Source of the DNA: Welwitschia mirabilis
Taxonomy: Eukaryota; Gnetophyta; Gnetopsida; Welwitschiales
DNA: 64,000 bases
NCBI GenBank assembly: GCA_051453625.1
Contig: JBOZIK010000001.1
Location: 186,420,189 to 186,484,188, forward strand
Direction of reading: 5' to 3'
Notes under the pieces: generated by a model
Databases searched by the model: none
What the model saw: only the letters and a program-made list of their open reading frames with translations
Told to the model about the DNA's origin: nothing
Shown here: positions 48,900 to 62,060 of the stretch, piece by piece
Layout of the letters: each line of letters begins with the position of its first letter
Position numbering within the stretch: position 1 is the first letter of the stretch
Translations under genes and position numbers: made by a program

Positions 48900-50850
48900 A
48901 AATATACCTTTAATTATAAATAGTCCTTTAACTCATTCTTAGAAAAGAAATCTTAAAAAAATTTTGATTAGGAGAAAAAAAGAGCTTTTACTTGGGATCA
49001 TACTAATATTAAGGAGTAAATTTAAAACTATATCAATACAAAACTTACTTAGAAACTTCTATTAAATCAAAAAGGTAGCTAGAAAGAAGATGCAATTCAC
49101 ATATGTAGAAAATAATTAAATAAGAAATTTTTGAATTATTACATGTTGCATTAATCTATCCTATATCTGATTTAAAATGGGGTAGTTCTGTTATAGTGGT
49201 ATCAAATAATGAAAATAAATAGAGAGTGTGTATAGATTTTTAAATGTTAAATNNNNNNNNNNNNNNNNNNNNNNNNNNNNNNNNNNNNNNNNNNNNNNNN
49301 NNNNNNNNNNNNNNNNNNNNNNNNNNNNNNNNNNNNNNNNNNNNNNNNNNNNNNNNNNNNNNNNNNNNNNNNNNNNNNNNNNNNNNNNNNNNNNNNNNNN
49401 NNNNNNNNNNNNNNNNNNNNNNNNNNNNNNNNNNNNNNNNNNNNNNNNNNNNNNNNNNNNNNNNNNNNNNNNNNNNNNNNNNNNNNNNNNNNNNNNNNNN
49501 NNNNNNNNNNNNNNNNNNNNNNNNNNNNNNNNNNNNNNNNNNNNNNNNNNNNNNNNNNNNNNNNNNNNNNNNNNNNNNNNNNNNNNNNNNNNNNNNNNNN
49601 NNNNNNNNNNNNNNNNNNNNNNNNNNNNNNNNNNNNNNNNNNNNNNNNNNNNNNNNNNNNNNNNNNNNNNNNNNNNNNNNNNNNNNNNNNNNNNNNNNNN
49701 NNNNNNNNNNNNNNNNNNNNNNNNNNNNNNNNNNNNNNNNNNNNNNNNNNNNNNNNNNNNNNNNNNNNNNNNNNNNNNNNNNNNNNNNNNNNNNNNNNNN
49801 NNNNNNNNNNNNNNNNNNNNNNNNNNNNNNNNNNNNNNNNNNNNNNNNNNNNNNNNNNNNNNNNNNNNNNNNNNNNNNNNNNNNNNNNNNNNNNNNNNNN
49901 NNNNNNNNNNNNNGTATTACCATTTGGATTATGTAATGCTATTTTTACCTTCTAAAGTTTAGTAAAAGATATTTTTCAACATATAATAGGAAGATGTATT
50001 AAAGTATTTATGGATAATTTCTTAAATTTTGAAAATAATTTTAACAAGTCAATTGACAGATTAGATAGAGTTTCAGAAAGATGTGAAGAGAAATTCTTAA
50101 AACTTACTTAGCTAAAAATTCATCTTATGATGATAGAAGGTATAGTTATAGGATATAAAATATCTCAAAAAGGGATTGAGATAGATGAATACAAAATTAA
50201 AGTTATAAAAGATATTTTACCCCTAACCAAACTAAAAGAATTAAGATCTTTTTTAGGACACATTAGATATTATAGAATATTTATATCTATCTTTAGTGAA
50301 ATTGCTAAACCACTAAGTAACCTTTTATAAAAGGATGTGGAATATAATTAGACTAATGAATGTTAAAGTTTCTATTAAACTTTAAAAGATAAAATTATAT
50401 TAGCATCCATCTTATAGAGATCTAATTGGATAAAACCATTCTACATTATGAATGATGCATCTAGTCATTGTATAAGAGCTATTTTGGAGTAAAAATATAA
50501 AAAAACTAAGCCATACGCTAGTGCTTGTATTAGTAAGAACTTTAAAATAGCTTAACAAATTAAATAGTAACTAAGAAAGATTTGTTATTGGCAGTGATGG
50601 CATTAGAAAAGTTCAGATATTATATTTTAGGTTACAAAGTGAAAGTGCATTTAGACCATAGTGCTATTAAATTTTTAATGAATAAAAAAGAACTTAATTT
50701 AAGAATTATGAGATTAACATTATTAATGTAATAATTTGACTTGAAAATTATTGACAAAAGAGGGACAAAAAATGTAGTAATAGATAATCTCTAAAGATTA
50801 AAATTTATTAATGAAAACAAATAAATATAAGATATGGATTTTTAGATGAA
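48900..50850 (+). pseudogene. Reverse transcriptase and RNase H of Tat/Ogre-like element (661-base gap inside)
   Basis: Upstream of the gap: PISDLKWGSSVIVVSNNENK (about 49160), the start of RT. After the gap: LPFGLCNAIFTFQSLVKDIF (about 49917), FMDN at 50007-50018 (second catalytic Asp to Asn), and the open frame 50127-50330 (GIVIGYKISQKGIEID; LRSFLGHIRYYRIF), the Athila/Tat RT tail. RNase H follows: MNDASSHCIRAILEQ (about 50450), KPYASACISKNFKIA, ALEKFRYYILGYKVKVHLDH (about 50603), SAIKFLMNKKELNLRI. Confidence 0.85.
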
Positions 50851-51049
50851 CATATTTTTTAAGTCAAAACTAGTCCATGGTATGCTGACATAGAAAATTT
50901 TATCATAAGTAAGAAATTACCATATTTTATGGATTAACATGAAATAAAAATATTGTTAAGAGAATCTAAAGACTACATATGACATGATAATATGTTATTT
51001 CGAAGATGTATATATTATGTTATTAGAAGATGGATGAAAGAAAATTTGT

Positions 51050-52180
51050 AAAAAGAAATTCTAAAGGAAGCTCATGATGGAGAAGAGGAAGACATTATGG
51101 TGCAATAAGAATAGAGATAAAAATTCTTCATATGGGATATTACTAGCCTATAATATTTAAAGATTCAAAAAGCTTATGTCTAGAGTTATGATAAGTATCA
51201 AAGAGAGGGATAATTTAACCAAAAATTAGACATGATTCAATAATGAATTTAGTTAATTGAACCTTTTAATGTTTGAAGAATAGATTACATTGAATCTATC
51301 AATCCTTCTCTTATGGAAAAAAAAATATTTTGGTCTATGTTAATTGCTTCACTAAGTGGGCTAAGGCTAAGACTAAGGCTATATCTCACTATTCTTTCTA
51401 AAATATAGTTACCTTTTTTCTTAGGAATATTATCTATCAATTTGAAGCCCCTCAAAGTCTTATATCTAGTAGAAAAACTCATTTTACTAGTGAAATTTTT
51501 AAGAAACTCTTGACTAAACATGGAATCCATAACAAACTCTTCATTGCCTACCACCCTTAATCTAATAGCCAACCTAAAGTAAGTAATAGAGAAATTAATA
51601 TAATATTAATAAATGTCATAAATATTAGAAAAACATATTGGACTAATAAATTAAATGAAGCCTTATGAACTTCTAGAATAACTTGGAAACATAGCATAGT
51701 ATTTAAACTATATGAATTACTCTATGGAAACACAGTTATTTTTCTAATTAAATTTAGAATAAAGACCTTTAAATTGGCTAAAGAACTAAAATGTAATTTG
51801 GATATAGTTCAAGAAAAATGCATAGGAAACATGAATATTTTAGATAAAAAGAGAAAAGAAGCTCTTTTTCATAAAGAATTTATACAATGAAAAACTAAAA
51901 TTTATTATGATAATAAAATTAGAAAAACCAATTTTAATGTAGAAGATTTTGTATTAAAATATCATACTAAAAAGATCTATTCAAAATAGAAATATGAACA
52001 AAATTAACTATGACCTTATACTATAAATTTTTTTTTGGAAAATAGAATCATACAAGCATATGATCCTAATGAAAAGATAACCTATCAAGTAAATGGAAAG
52101 AGAATAAAAATGCATTATGATCATAAATCTTTGTTACATTATATATGGAATTCCAATAGGATGGAAAGAATACTTCTACT
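51050..52180 (+). pseudogene. Integrase of Tat/Ogre-like element
   Basis: The N-terminal zinc region reads KEAHDGE (about 51068), HMGYY (51130) and KYQREG (51200). In the core, TSEIFKKLLTKHGIHNKL and AYHPQSNSQPKVSNREI appear by frame (about 51480-51590). The C-terminal part (about 51750-52180) has NMNILDEKRKEALFHKE, NVEDFVLKYH and ITYQVNGKRIKMHYDHKSL, an SH3-like tail usual for gypsy integrase. The minus-strand open frame 51285-51572 is a shadow of this domain. Confidence 0.8.
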
Positions 52181-52481
52181 CTACTTATAAAATTAAAAAT
52201 ATTTTAGGATAGATAATGAAGGACATGTCATTCCTTTAAAGTTTATTCAAGCTACCAATTTATTAAGTTGTTCTAGATAAATTTAATAATTCTAAAATAA
52301 GAAGTTGACTTAGTAAGTCTTCAATAGAAGACGGTATATTATCCTCATTAAGAATATTGAGGAGCAATATTTCATTACATANNNNNNNNNNNNNNNNNNN
52401 NNNNNNNNNNNNNNNNNNNNNNNNNNNNNNNNNNNNNNNNNNNNNNNNNNNNNNNNNNNNNNNNNNNNNNNNNNNNNNNNN

Positions 52482-53960
52482 ACGCTAGTGCTTGTATTAG
52501 TAAGAACTTTAAAATAGCTTAACAAATTAAATAGTAACTAAGAAAGATTTGTTATTGGTAGTGATGGCATTAGAAAAGTTCAGATATTATATTTTAGGTT
52601 ACAAAGCGAAAGTGCATTTAGACCATAGTGCTATTAAATTTTTAATGAATAAAAAAGAAGTTAATTTAAGAATTATGAGATTAACATTACTAATATAATA
52701 ATCTAACTTAAAAGTTATTGGAAAAAAAGGGATAAAAATGTAGTACTAGATCATCTCTCATGATTAAGATTCCCTACTAAAGAACCATAAAAATATAAGA
52801 GATAAATTTCTAAATGAACATTTTTCCAAGTAAAAACGAGTCGATGTTATGCTAACATAGCAAATTTTATTGTAAATAAAAAATTAACATTTTTCATAAC
52901 TTATTAAAAAAGTTAAAATACTACATATGGCATGATAAGATATTATTTAAAAGATGTAAAGATCAAGTTATTAAAAGATGTGTTGAGGAAAATTTGTAGA
53001 AAATAATTCTAAGCTTTCTTTAGAAATTAGAAGGGACATTTAACTAGAAATTAGAAATGCTACAACAATGGATTCAATCAATTGAACTTTTTAATGTCTG
53101 AGGAATATATTTCATTAGACCTATAAATTCTTCCTCCCATGGGGAAAAAAATATTTTGGTTTACGTTGATTACTTTACCAAGTGTAAAAAGGCTTAGTCT
53201 ATATTTTACTAATCTTTCCAAACCATAGTTACTTTTTTTCTTAAGAATCTTATCTATTGATTTGGATCCCCTTGAAGTATTATATCTAATAGAGAAACTC
53301 ATTTTACTAGTGAAAATTTCAAGAAATTCTTAACTAAACATGAAATCTATAGTAAACTCCCTACTTCCTATCATCCTTACTCTAATGACCAAGCTGAAGT
53401 GGCTGATAGAGAAATTAATAAAATATTAACAAAATTCATAAATGTTAAGAAACCACATTAGGTTAATAAAATAAATAAAGCTTTATGGGATCATAGAATA
53501 ACTTTAAAACATAGCACAGGGATTACACCATATGAATTGGTCTATGAAAAACAAAGCTATTTTCATAATTAAATTCAAAATAAAGACCTTTAAATTAGCT
53601 AAAGGACTAAAGCATAATTTCGATACAAATTGACAAGAATAGATAAAAAAGATGAATATTTTTGAAAATGAAAAAGAAGTTCTTTTATGTAAAGAACTTA
53701 TACAATAGAAAACTAAAATATATCATGATAATAAAATTAAAAAACCAAATATAAGAGATTCCTTACTAATATATGACCCTAAAAAATCCATTAAAAATAT
53801 AAATATAAACAAAATTAGCTAAGATCTTATACCATAACAAAAATTTTGGGAAATGGGACTAGAGGGTATATGATCTTGATAAAAAGATAACCTACCAAGT
53901 TAATGGATAGAGAATAAAAATGTATTATGATCATAAATCTTTGTTTTATTATTTATAAAA
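52482..53960 (+). pseudogene. Second RNase H and integrase copy (S2)
   Basis: After a 100-base gap the sequence restarts inside RNase H: 52482 to about 52695 is nearly identical to 50515-50728, then diverges to ordinary paralogue level. The integrase N-terminal region is partly deleted near 53014 (KYQREG region joined early). The core runs 53140-53450 and the C-terminal region to 53960 (ITYQVNG near 53888). The abrupt change in identity suggests gap-edge assembly error or local gene conversion. Confidence 0.72.
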
Positions 53961-54077
53961 TCCTAATAGGATGGAAATAATAATCCTAATCTACTTATAA
54001 AATAAAAATTTTTAAACTAGATAATAAAGGACATGTCATTTCTTTAAAGTTTATTCAAGTTATCAATTTACTAAGTT

Positions 54078-54566
54078 GTTCAAGATAAATTTAATGATTT
54101 TGAAATAAGAAGCTAACTTGGTAAGTATTTAATAGAAGATGGTTCATTATCCCTATTAAGAGGATTAAGGATACATGATATATATATATATATATATTTC
54201 CAAGTGTTACTTTTAGCAATGAGATATGGTAGCTATGAGAACTACACTAAGGAATTAGTTGTTTATAATCTAAATTTTCAAAATCTTGTAGGTTCTTAAT
54301 CCTCTAATAGTACTTGTACTCTTCTTATTATGGTTAAAAAAAAAATTNNNNNNNNNNNNNNNNNNNNNNNNNNNNNNNNNNNNNNNNNNNNNNNNNNNNN
54401 NNNNNNNNNNNNNNNNNNNNNNNNNNNNNNNNNNNNNNNNNNNNNNNTTCAAGATAAATTTAATGATTTTGAAACCAAAAGATAACTTAGAAAGTCTTTA
54501 ATAAAAATGGTGCATTACCATAATTAAGAGGATTAATTAGGTACATTACATTACTATAGAATATCC

Positions 54567-54599
<33 letters not shown>

Positions 54600-54920
54600 A
54601 AAAAAAAAGGAAAAAATAAAATGTTCTATTGCAAGTACACCAAGGTAAATATTCCTGAGAGGAACCTTTGGTAGTGTAATATAGTAGCTATGAGAACTTC
54701 ATGAAGGGGTGAGTTAAACATGATCTAGATTTTAAAAATCTTATAGGTATTTACTCTTCTAATAGTGGTTGCACTCTTCTCATTATGATTAACAATTTAA
54801 GTTTTAATAAAAAAAAGTTAAGGAATAGTTATGCCTCAGGAGCTATTTGAGGTAGAGTTAGTTACCAAGGCTACAACCATATATTATAACTTATGAAGAA
54901 AAAAGAAAAAAAAAGAGAAT
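54078..54920 (+). repeat. 3' non-coding tail with microsatellites and block M, duplicated across a gap (S2)
   Basis: 54078-54347 carries the tail after integrase, an (AT)n run at 54177-54198 and a shortened block M. After the gap, 54448-54920 repeats the same tail with an (AC)n run at 54570-54597, an A-rich run, full block M (54625-54860) and a purine run (54890-54915). The two versions differ in microsatellite type, so they are separate copies and not a simple overlap. Confidence 0.75.
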
Positions 54921-55189
54921 GTTATTCTAGTATGTAATGGAATATGAATTCAAAGATATTTAATTCAATATTATGCATAATCACTAAATTCTATTTTAGT
55001 AAAGATTAAAGCTTCATAGTTTTAAAATGATTTCAAATTATCTTAACAATTCGATAAGTTATTTAGTATAAATTTTCTTTAATGAAATTAATATAATAAT
55101 AAAAAAATAAAAATTGTAATAAAATAGGTTTAGTTAAACAAAATAACAAATAAAAGCTTTATTAGATAAATAATTTATTACATCATTAC

Positions 55190-55923
55190 TCATAAGCATA
55201 ACAAAAGCCTTACTCAAACTACTTAAACATAAAAAATAGACCACTCTACTAAAGCAACTTAATTTTGTAATTGCTAAAGAACATATGCTTGTAGTTGGAA
55301 TGCGTAGTCTTAGATGATCCTATAGAACTCTAACCTGAGGGTAGTAGGCATATTTTACTTAAGGATTTTAATAGCATACTTGTTTTATCTAGATGAGCTC
55401 ATCAAAAATTCTTGTAAGGATTTGCATTTCACATGATTTTTTTATGTTCTTCCTATTAAAGCTTAGTGTAGCTGTACTAAATGAAAGATTTATGCCTTAA
55501 AGATAATCCACTCTTTTTTCTAATACCTAGATCCATCCAGCTAGATTGCTTAAGAAAATATCATAAGCTATGTTTCCTTGATTAAGTTGCTAATTTAATT
55601 CTTCTACTATAATCATTAGATACTTGGCCATCAAATGATGAATCATGGAACTGAAACTTAGAGAAATGATTCCATTCTCAAAGAATTTTTTATACTTCTG
55701 TAATGAAGGTAACTAATGTATCTAAGACCTTAGCAGTTGATTTATAATAAGAATATAATATGTATTACATCTCATTTTGAGACCTAATAGTAATTTGAGG
55801 TGATTGAGGTTCTAGACCCTTAATGCACATATTAATCTATGTAGAAATTAAGTTAAAAAGGTAATGGTTTACCTTTTTAACATGTAAAATAGTAATGGGA
55901 GAGTGAGGAGGAGTATATGCCAT
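55190..55923 (-). pseudogene. Antisense ORF-N, copy S2
   Basis: Minus-strand ATG at 55923-55921 (MAYTPPHSPITI). It includes the segment aligned to MIHHLMAKYL (about 55640) and the SFIGSSKT-type C-terminal part (about 55320). Same position as in S1 and S3: between block M/purine tract and region R, opposite to integrase. Family unrecognised. Confidence 0.58.
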
Positions 55924-57740
55924 AAGGATTAAATAACTCAAAGTAGTAAGGACTAAATAGGATTAAGTAGAGGAACTCTAAGACCTAGTATAGAGAATGA
56001 TGAATGGTTAACATGAAGAAATAAAATTTATAGCATAAATATTACTTAATGTAGTTGAAAAGTGTGATTTATATTGATATAAACAATGTGCATGTGTTCA
56101 ATAATGAAGTAAAATATTTTAAAGGAACTACATCCCTATTTTATCCAACATATAAGATGTATCAAGTATACAATGATGACCTTCATATTAAGGTAGAAGT
56201 TTAGGGATCCCAAACTAATCAATCTTTAGCCTAAAGTTATAACTTTAGATTAATTTATAATCAACTCATTTTTCCCCCAGTTTGTAAGTCATTACAGGGA
56301 TCTATTAGATTTAGTTATCATCATTGACTACCAAGTGGTTAATTAAAATTCTAAAACCTTTTTAAATTAAAAAAGACCTTTAGATAATATTATGAAAACA
56401 TGATTAGTAATATACAAAAAAGAAGATAGTTTTAGAGGAGTATAAGAAAATAAATTTTACTTATGTTATTCCTTTAATAGTACATTAATAGAAGCTAAAA
56501 TTATGAAACAAGTTTATATAGTTGACTACAACTGACTCAAAGTTAATACTTTGAGTAATATATTAAGCCAACTAGATAAACATAAAAATTTGTCTTTCTA
56601 AATTCTATGTTCTTTAAACTTTTCTAAAATTATATCACTTAGCTTGACTAACACTAACTCAAACTCAAAATTTGAGTAAAATTCTAGGTGAAGCCATTGT
56701 GATGCAAGCTTAGAAGTTAAGTCACATAAGTTCAAAGTTGAAACTTTAAGTTAGATTTTAAGCTAATCCATTATACTGAAAACTTAGAAATTTGAATGAC
56801 ACTAGCTCAAAGTTAAAACTTTGAGTCTAATTTCAAGTTAACTTATTTCCATTAAAATAAGAAACCTATGACTATAGAGTGGGGTCCTTTTCTTGATGAC
56901 TCTTATTGACTTTTTACTATATCTTCTTTTCACAATTGTACTCCTTTATTTTATTTCACTTAATTATATTTAAATGATTATGATTCAAAGAACCCTATTA
57001 AAAAAGTTTAAGTTCTTGATGATTCCCTTCAAATCATTTACTGGCTTCACAATAGATTCGATGACCATTATTAAGAACATAACGATCCTCATTGAACCTT
57101 TCATTGTGGAGAGCAGTAACAACTTAAATATAACTCCTTATTCATCCATCATATTACTTAAAATCAAACTCAGGACCTCCTTTTCATTCTTGATGATCCT
57201 CTTTAAAATTAGCAAATCAAATATTTCCATATCATCTAATCCACATTAGCCTCCATAATATCTATTTCATGTCCATTAATTTCCTTATTATTCTCTTTGC
57301 CACTGCATCATTCTTTTTCCACATTAATAACCATGTAGGAATGATTATTATTTTATAGTGAAAATTTTACTATGTTCAAACATACAAATTAAATGTAATA
57401 AGCAAATATAGGTTTTTACCTATTTTAAGTGGAAAATAGATATGTAACTTTAGTTTGACTTATACATTTTGTTTTTCGGGCTTAAGTTCTCTTAGAATTA
57501 TGGTGGAATAATTCCACACTAAAATTTCAAGTTTGTTATCTTTTCTTATTTTTTCTTTTTTAACATTTAGGAGTATACAAATATTTCACTTGGGGGATAA
57601 GATAAATAATAAAATTTTATAGGGAAAAAAATGTTGACAAAGTATAACTTCTTTGAGGGAAATATTTTCTATTTTCTCTTTTTCAACATGATGATATTTT
57701 ATATTCTTTCATAAAAAAGGACGTTCTTATTAGATGTAAA
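55924..57740 (-). mobile_element. LTR-like region R (S2), including hairpin tandem repeats
   Basis: Inverse-collinear with 44441-46264. Hairpin tandem repeats lie at about 56535-56840 (ctcaaagttaaaactttgag at 56807-56826 is a perfect inverted repeat with a 2-base centre). The open frame 56974-57249 lies in the conserved stretch also seen at 45073-45290, but no protein family was recognised. Confidence 0.5.
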
Positions 57741-57829
57741 AGTGTTTCTTAGACATTATTACTTAGGTAGTTTTTAAAAATGTTTTTCAAGTAAGTTTTT
57801 AAATGACCTTATCTAATGTAAACAATTAT

Positions 57830-58240
57830 GACAATTTGATAGAATGCAAAATCATTTAGTCCTTGAACTTTGCAAATGTTCTTTTAGATACTTATTTAGT
57901 ATGTTTTAAATAACATATCATTGAATTAGAGTAGTATGAATTATTAATAATGAATGATTAGATTTATTTTAGAATCTATTTAGGAATTTCATAAGAATTT
58001 AAGGTTTGATGAGAAGAAGAATGTGTTGCAAACAATTGTTGAGAATAAAAGAATATCTGTTACTTAATAAGAAATTAGAGAAATGTTATACTTACCATTG
58101 AAAGGTAAATATATTAAGAAAACAAGTAGGAAAGAAGATATAAATTTAAGCATGATTCTATTAGAGAGGATGGCAATGCAAGGTAAAATACTTGAAAATA
58201 AAGATTTAAAACCAAAATTTTTTATTATTTTTAGAAGAAT
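57830..58240 (+). pseudogene. ORF1 N-terminal fragment joined to integrase
   Basis: The plus strand reads FDEKKNVLQTIVENKRISVT (about 57998), then EIREMLYLPLKGKYIKKTSR and DINLSMILLERMAMQGKIL. The open frame 58083-58274 continues straight into integrase sequence (KIFHMGY) at about 58243. Everything from the rest of ORF1 through RNase H is missing at this junction. The LxLPxxG motif is the clearest link to the plant retrotransposon ORF1 family. Confidence 0.65.
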
Positions 58241-58242
58241 GG

Positions 58243-59190
58243 GAATTAAAATTTTTCATATGGGATATGATTAGACCACAATATTTAGAGATTCAAATGC
58301 TGATATTCATAGTTATGATAAGTGTTAAAAAGAGGGACCATTTAACCATAAATTAGAAATGCCATAATAATGGTTTAGTTAATTGAACCTTGGATGTCTG
58401 GGAAATAGATTTTATTGAATCTATAAATCCTTCCTTCTATAAAAATATATTTTGATTTATGTTGATTATTTCATCATGTGAGTCAAGCTGAGTCTATATC
58501 TTATTGCTCTTTCCAAACTTATTTTACTAGTAACATTTTTAAGAAGCTCTTAACTAAACATAGAATCCATTACAAAATTTCTATTACCTATCATCCTTAG
58601 GCTAAGATAAAGTGACTAACAGATAAACTACTAAAACATTAATAAAATCATAAATGTTAAGCAAACAAATTGGGTTAATAAATTAAATTAAACTTTATGG
58701 GCTTATAGAATAACTTGAAATCATAGCACAAGATTTACACCATATGAATTGACCTATGAAAAAAGATCCATTTTGGTAATTGAATTTAGAATAAAGATAT
58801 TCAAATTGGCTAAAAGACTTAAGTGTAATTTAGATACAACTCAAGAAGAATGAATAGAGAACATGAACATTTTAGATGAAAAAAAAAGACCAGCTCTTTT
58901 ATGTAAAGAACTTGTACAATAAAAATTTTAAAATATATCATGATAATAGAATTAGTATAGGAGATTCTATACTAATCTATTATCCGAAAAGGACCCATTC
59001 AAAATGAAAATATGAATAAAATTAGCTAGGAGCTTATATCATAGTAGAAATTTTGGAAAATGGGACTATAGAGGTATATGATCCTCATGAAAGATAACTT
59101 ACCAAGTTAATGGATAAAGAATAAAAATTTATTATGATCATAAATATTTGATTCATTATTTAGGAAACTCAAATAGGATGAAAGAATACT
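58243..59190 (+). pseudogene. Integrase fragment (copy S3)
   Basis: Begins at HMGY like copy S1. Core pieces: the YILIYVDYFI segment (about 58440), a deletion that removes the middle of the core (about 58515), the THRIHYKISITYHP segment (about 58555), and TPYELTYEKRSI (about 58737). The C-terminal part runs to 59190 (AYQVNG-like near 59100). More deletions than in the other copies. Confidence 0.75.
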
Positions 59191-59394
59191 TCCACTTTAC
59201 TTTTAAAAAAATATTTAGACTAGATAATAAAGGACATGTTATTTCAAGTTTATTAAAGTTATTAATTTATTAAGTTGTTTGAGATAAATTGATTTTGAAA
59301 CTAGAAGCTAATGTGATAAGTTTTCAATAAGATATGGTGCATTGTCCTTATTAAACGGTTAATGTGATACATTCCATCACATGATAGAATATTC

Positions 59395-59740
59395 TCTAAC
59401 GAATGTATATGTGTTAATTTTTTTTTTTTGTTAAAAGTGTATTAGGGCAAATATTCTTAAGAGAGTCCTTTAATAGTGTAATATGATAACTATGAGAATT
59501 TTACTAAGAGGTTAGTTGGCCATGATCTATATTTTAAAAATATTATGGGTTCTTACTCCTATGACAATGGTTGCACTCTCCTTATTGTAGTTAAAAATTT
59601 AAGCTATGACAATAAAATTTGAGCAATAGTTGTGCTCCATGAGTCATCTAAGAAATATCTAGTTACCAAGGTTACAACCATATATTACAAGTTACATACA
59701 AAAAAAAAAAAGATAAAAAAGAAAAAGAAAAAAAAAGAGA
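59395..59740 (+). repeat. T-run, block M and purine tract (S3)
   Basis: A T10-11 run near 59417 replaces the microsatellite. Block M at 59435-59660 (gtattagggcaaat; taagaggttagttggccatg) and an A/G-rich run at 59700-59740 follow. Same order as S1 and S2. Confidence 0.75.
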
Positions 59741-59989
59741 TACAGAATCTTATTTTAGTATATGATGGAATTTGAATCCAAATATATTCAATTAAATATC
59801 ATACATAATCATTAAATTATATTTTAATAAAGAGTAAATCTTTATAGTTTTAAAATCATTTTAAATTATCTTAATGATTTGATAAGTTCTTTAGTATGAA
59901 TTTCCTTTAATGAAACTGATAGAACCATAAGAAAATAAAAATATTAATAAAATATATTTATTTAAAAAATAATAATAAATAAGAGCTTT

Positions 59990-61096
59990 ATTAGATAAAG
60001 GAATTTATTACATCATTAGTTAGAAGCATAATAAAGGCCTCTCCCAAACTATGTAAGATAAAGAAATAAAGCACTATACTAAAGTAACTTAATTTTGAAA
60101 GCAGTTAGAGAACTTATTCTTTTGATTGGAAAGCCTCATCTTAGATTACCTTGTAGAGCTCTTACCCAAGAGTAGTAGGTGCATTACACTTATCTGATAT
60201 TATGTTGATTTCTTTTGGATGAGCTCACCAAAATTATTATAATGATTTGCATTTCATATTGTTTTTTTTTTATGTTCTTCCTATCAAAGCTTAGTGAAAT
60301 TAAATTCAATGTAGGATTTATGCCTTAAATCTAANNNNNNNNNNNNNNNNNNNNNNNNNNNNNNNNNNNNNNNNNNNNNNNNNNNNNNNNNNNNNNNNNN
60401 NNNNNNNNNNNNNNNNNNNNNNNNNNNNNNNNNNNNNNNNNNNNNNNNNNNNNNNNNNNNNNNNNNNNNNNNNNNNNNNNNNNNNNNNNNNNNNNNNNNN
60501 NNNNNNNNNNNNNNNNNNNNNNNNNNNNNNNNNNNNNNNNNNNNNNNNNNNNNNNNNNNNNNNNNNNNNNNNNNNNNNNNNNNNNNNNNNNNNNNNNNNN
60601 NNNNNNNNNNNNNNNNNNNNNNNNNNNNNNNNNNNNNNNNNNNNNNNNNNNNTAGTGAAATTAAATTCAATGTAGGATTTATGCCTTAAAGCTAATCCAC
60701 TCTCTTTTCTAATACCTACATCTATCTAGCTATTTTTCCTAAGTAAACATCATAAGTTAAACCTCATTAATTAAGCTTTCATCCTAACCCTTAGATACTC
60801 AGCTAGCAAATGATAAATCATGAGACTGAAACTTCGAGGAATGACTACATTCTTAAAGTATTCTCTACTAGCTTTAGTAATGAGGGTATGTAATGTATAT
60901 AAGAACTCAATAGTAAATCAACCACAATATAATGGATATTTTACTTCATCTTTAGACCTAACAGATATCTAACATGATTGGAGTTCTACACTCCTGATAC
61001 ACATATCAAACTATGTAGAACCTAAGTTAAAAGGCAATGCTTTATCTTTTTAACATCTAAAGTAGTAACGAAAGAGTAATGAGTAGTAGATATCAT
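59990..61096 (-). pseudogene. Antisense ORF-N, copy S3 (gap inside)
   Basis: Minus-strand ATG at 61096-61094 (MISTTHYSFV). It runs toward about 60000 with a 318-base gap at 60335-60652. 43 bases before the gap (60292-60334) are repeated after it (60653-60695) with one mismatch, so the gap probably represents an unresolved overlap and not missing sequence. Confidence 0.55.
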
Positions 61097-62055
61097 AAGA
61101 ATTAAATAAGAAGATATAGCAAGAACTAAATAGGATTAATTTAAGGAAATCTAAGACTTACTATGGAGAATTATGGATACCTAACATGAAAAATAAAATT
61201 TATAACATAAGTCTTGATTAATGTAGTTGATAAGTGTGATTTATCTTAAGATACTTAGTGTACATGTATTCATTAATGAAGTAAAATATTTTAAAGGAAT
61301 TACATGCCTATTCTATCAAACATATAAGATTTACAAAGTGTACAACAATGATCTCCATGTTAAGGTAGAAGTTAGAGAATCCTTAACTGGTTAAGGTTCA
61401 ACCTAAGGTTTGAACTTTAGGTTAATTTATGATTAGCTCAGTTTTTCCTTGAGTTGCAAGTCTTCACAAGGACCCATGAGATTAAATTATCATCTGCTAT
61501 TATCAAGTGGTTAATTAAAATCCTAAAATTACTCTATATTAAAGAAAAACTTTAGATAATACTATGAAAATTTATGAGTAGTATACAAAAGAATGTAGTT
61601 TCAAAGGGGAATAAGAAGATGAATGTTACCTATGTTATTCTTTTAGTAGCACATTATCCAAAGATAAGATTGTGAAATAGGTTTTTCCAATTGATTGAGA
61701 TTAATTCAAAGTTGAAGTTTTGAGTAAGTTTTAAGCTAATTAGATAAACATAAAAATTTATCTTTCTAAATTCTATGTTACTTAAACTTTCCTGAAATAA
61801 TATCACTTAGCTTAACTAGCACTAACTAAAATTTGAAACTTCCAGTAAAATTTCAGGCCAAGTGATTATGATGCAACCTCAAAAGTTAATTGACACTACC
61901 TTAAAATCAATACTTTGAGTTAGAGTTTAAGCCAATCCATTTTGCTACAAGCTCAAAAAGTTGACTAACACTAGCTCAAAGTTAAAACTTTAAGTCAAAT
62001 TTAAATTCAACTTATTTATATTAAAATAATATACTTGTGATGAAAGGGTGGAATC
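61097..62055 (-). mobile_element. LTR-like region R (S3)
   Basis: Collinear with 55924-56900, with hairpin repeats at about 61690-62010. It stops at about 62055 (tcttgatgatcc) and meets an inverted copy of itself. Confidence 0.55.
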
Positions 62056-62060
62056 ATTTC

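Noticed and set aside
44746-49962. Long open frames across N blocks
   Set aside because: They are open only because the gaps have no stops; the flanking residues are few and uninformative.
56974-57249. Hypothetical gene in region R
   Set aside because: The inverse copy at 45073-45290 does not keep the frame and has stops; no recognisable domain.
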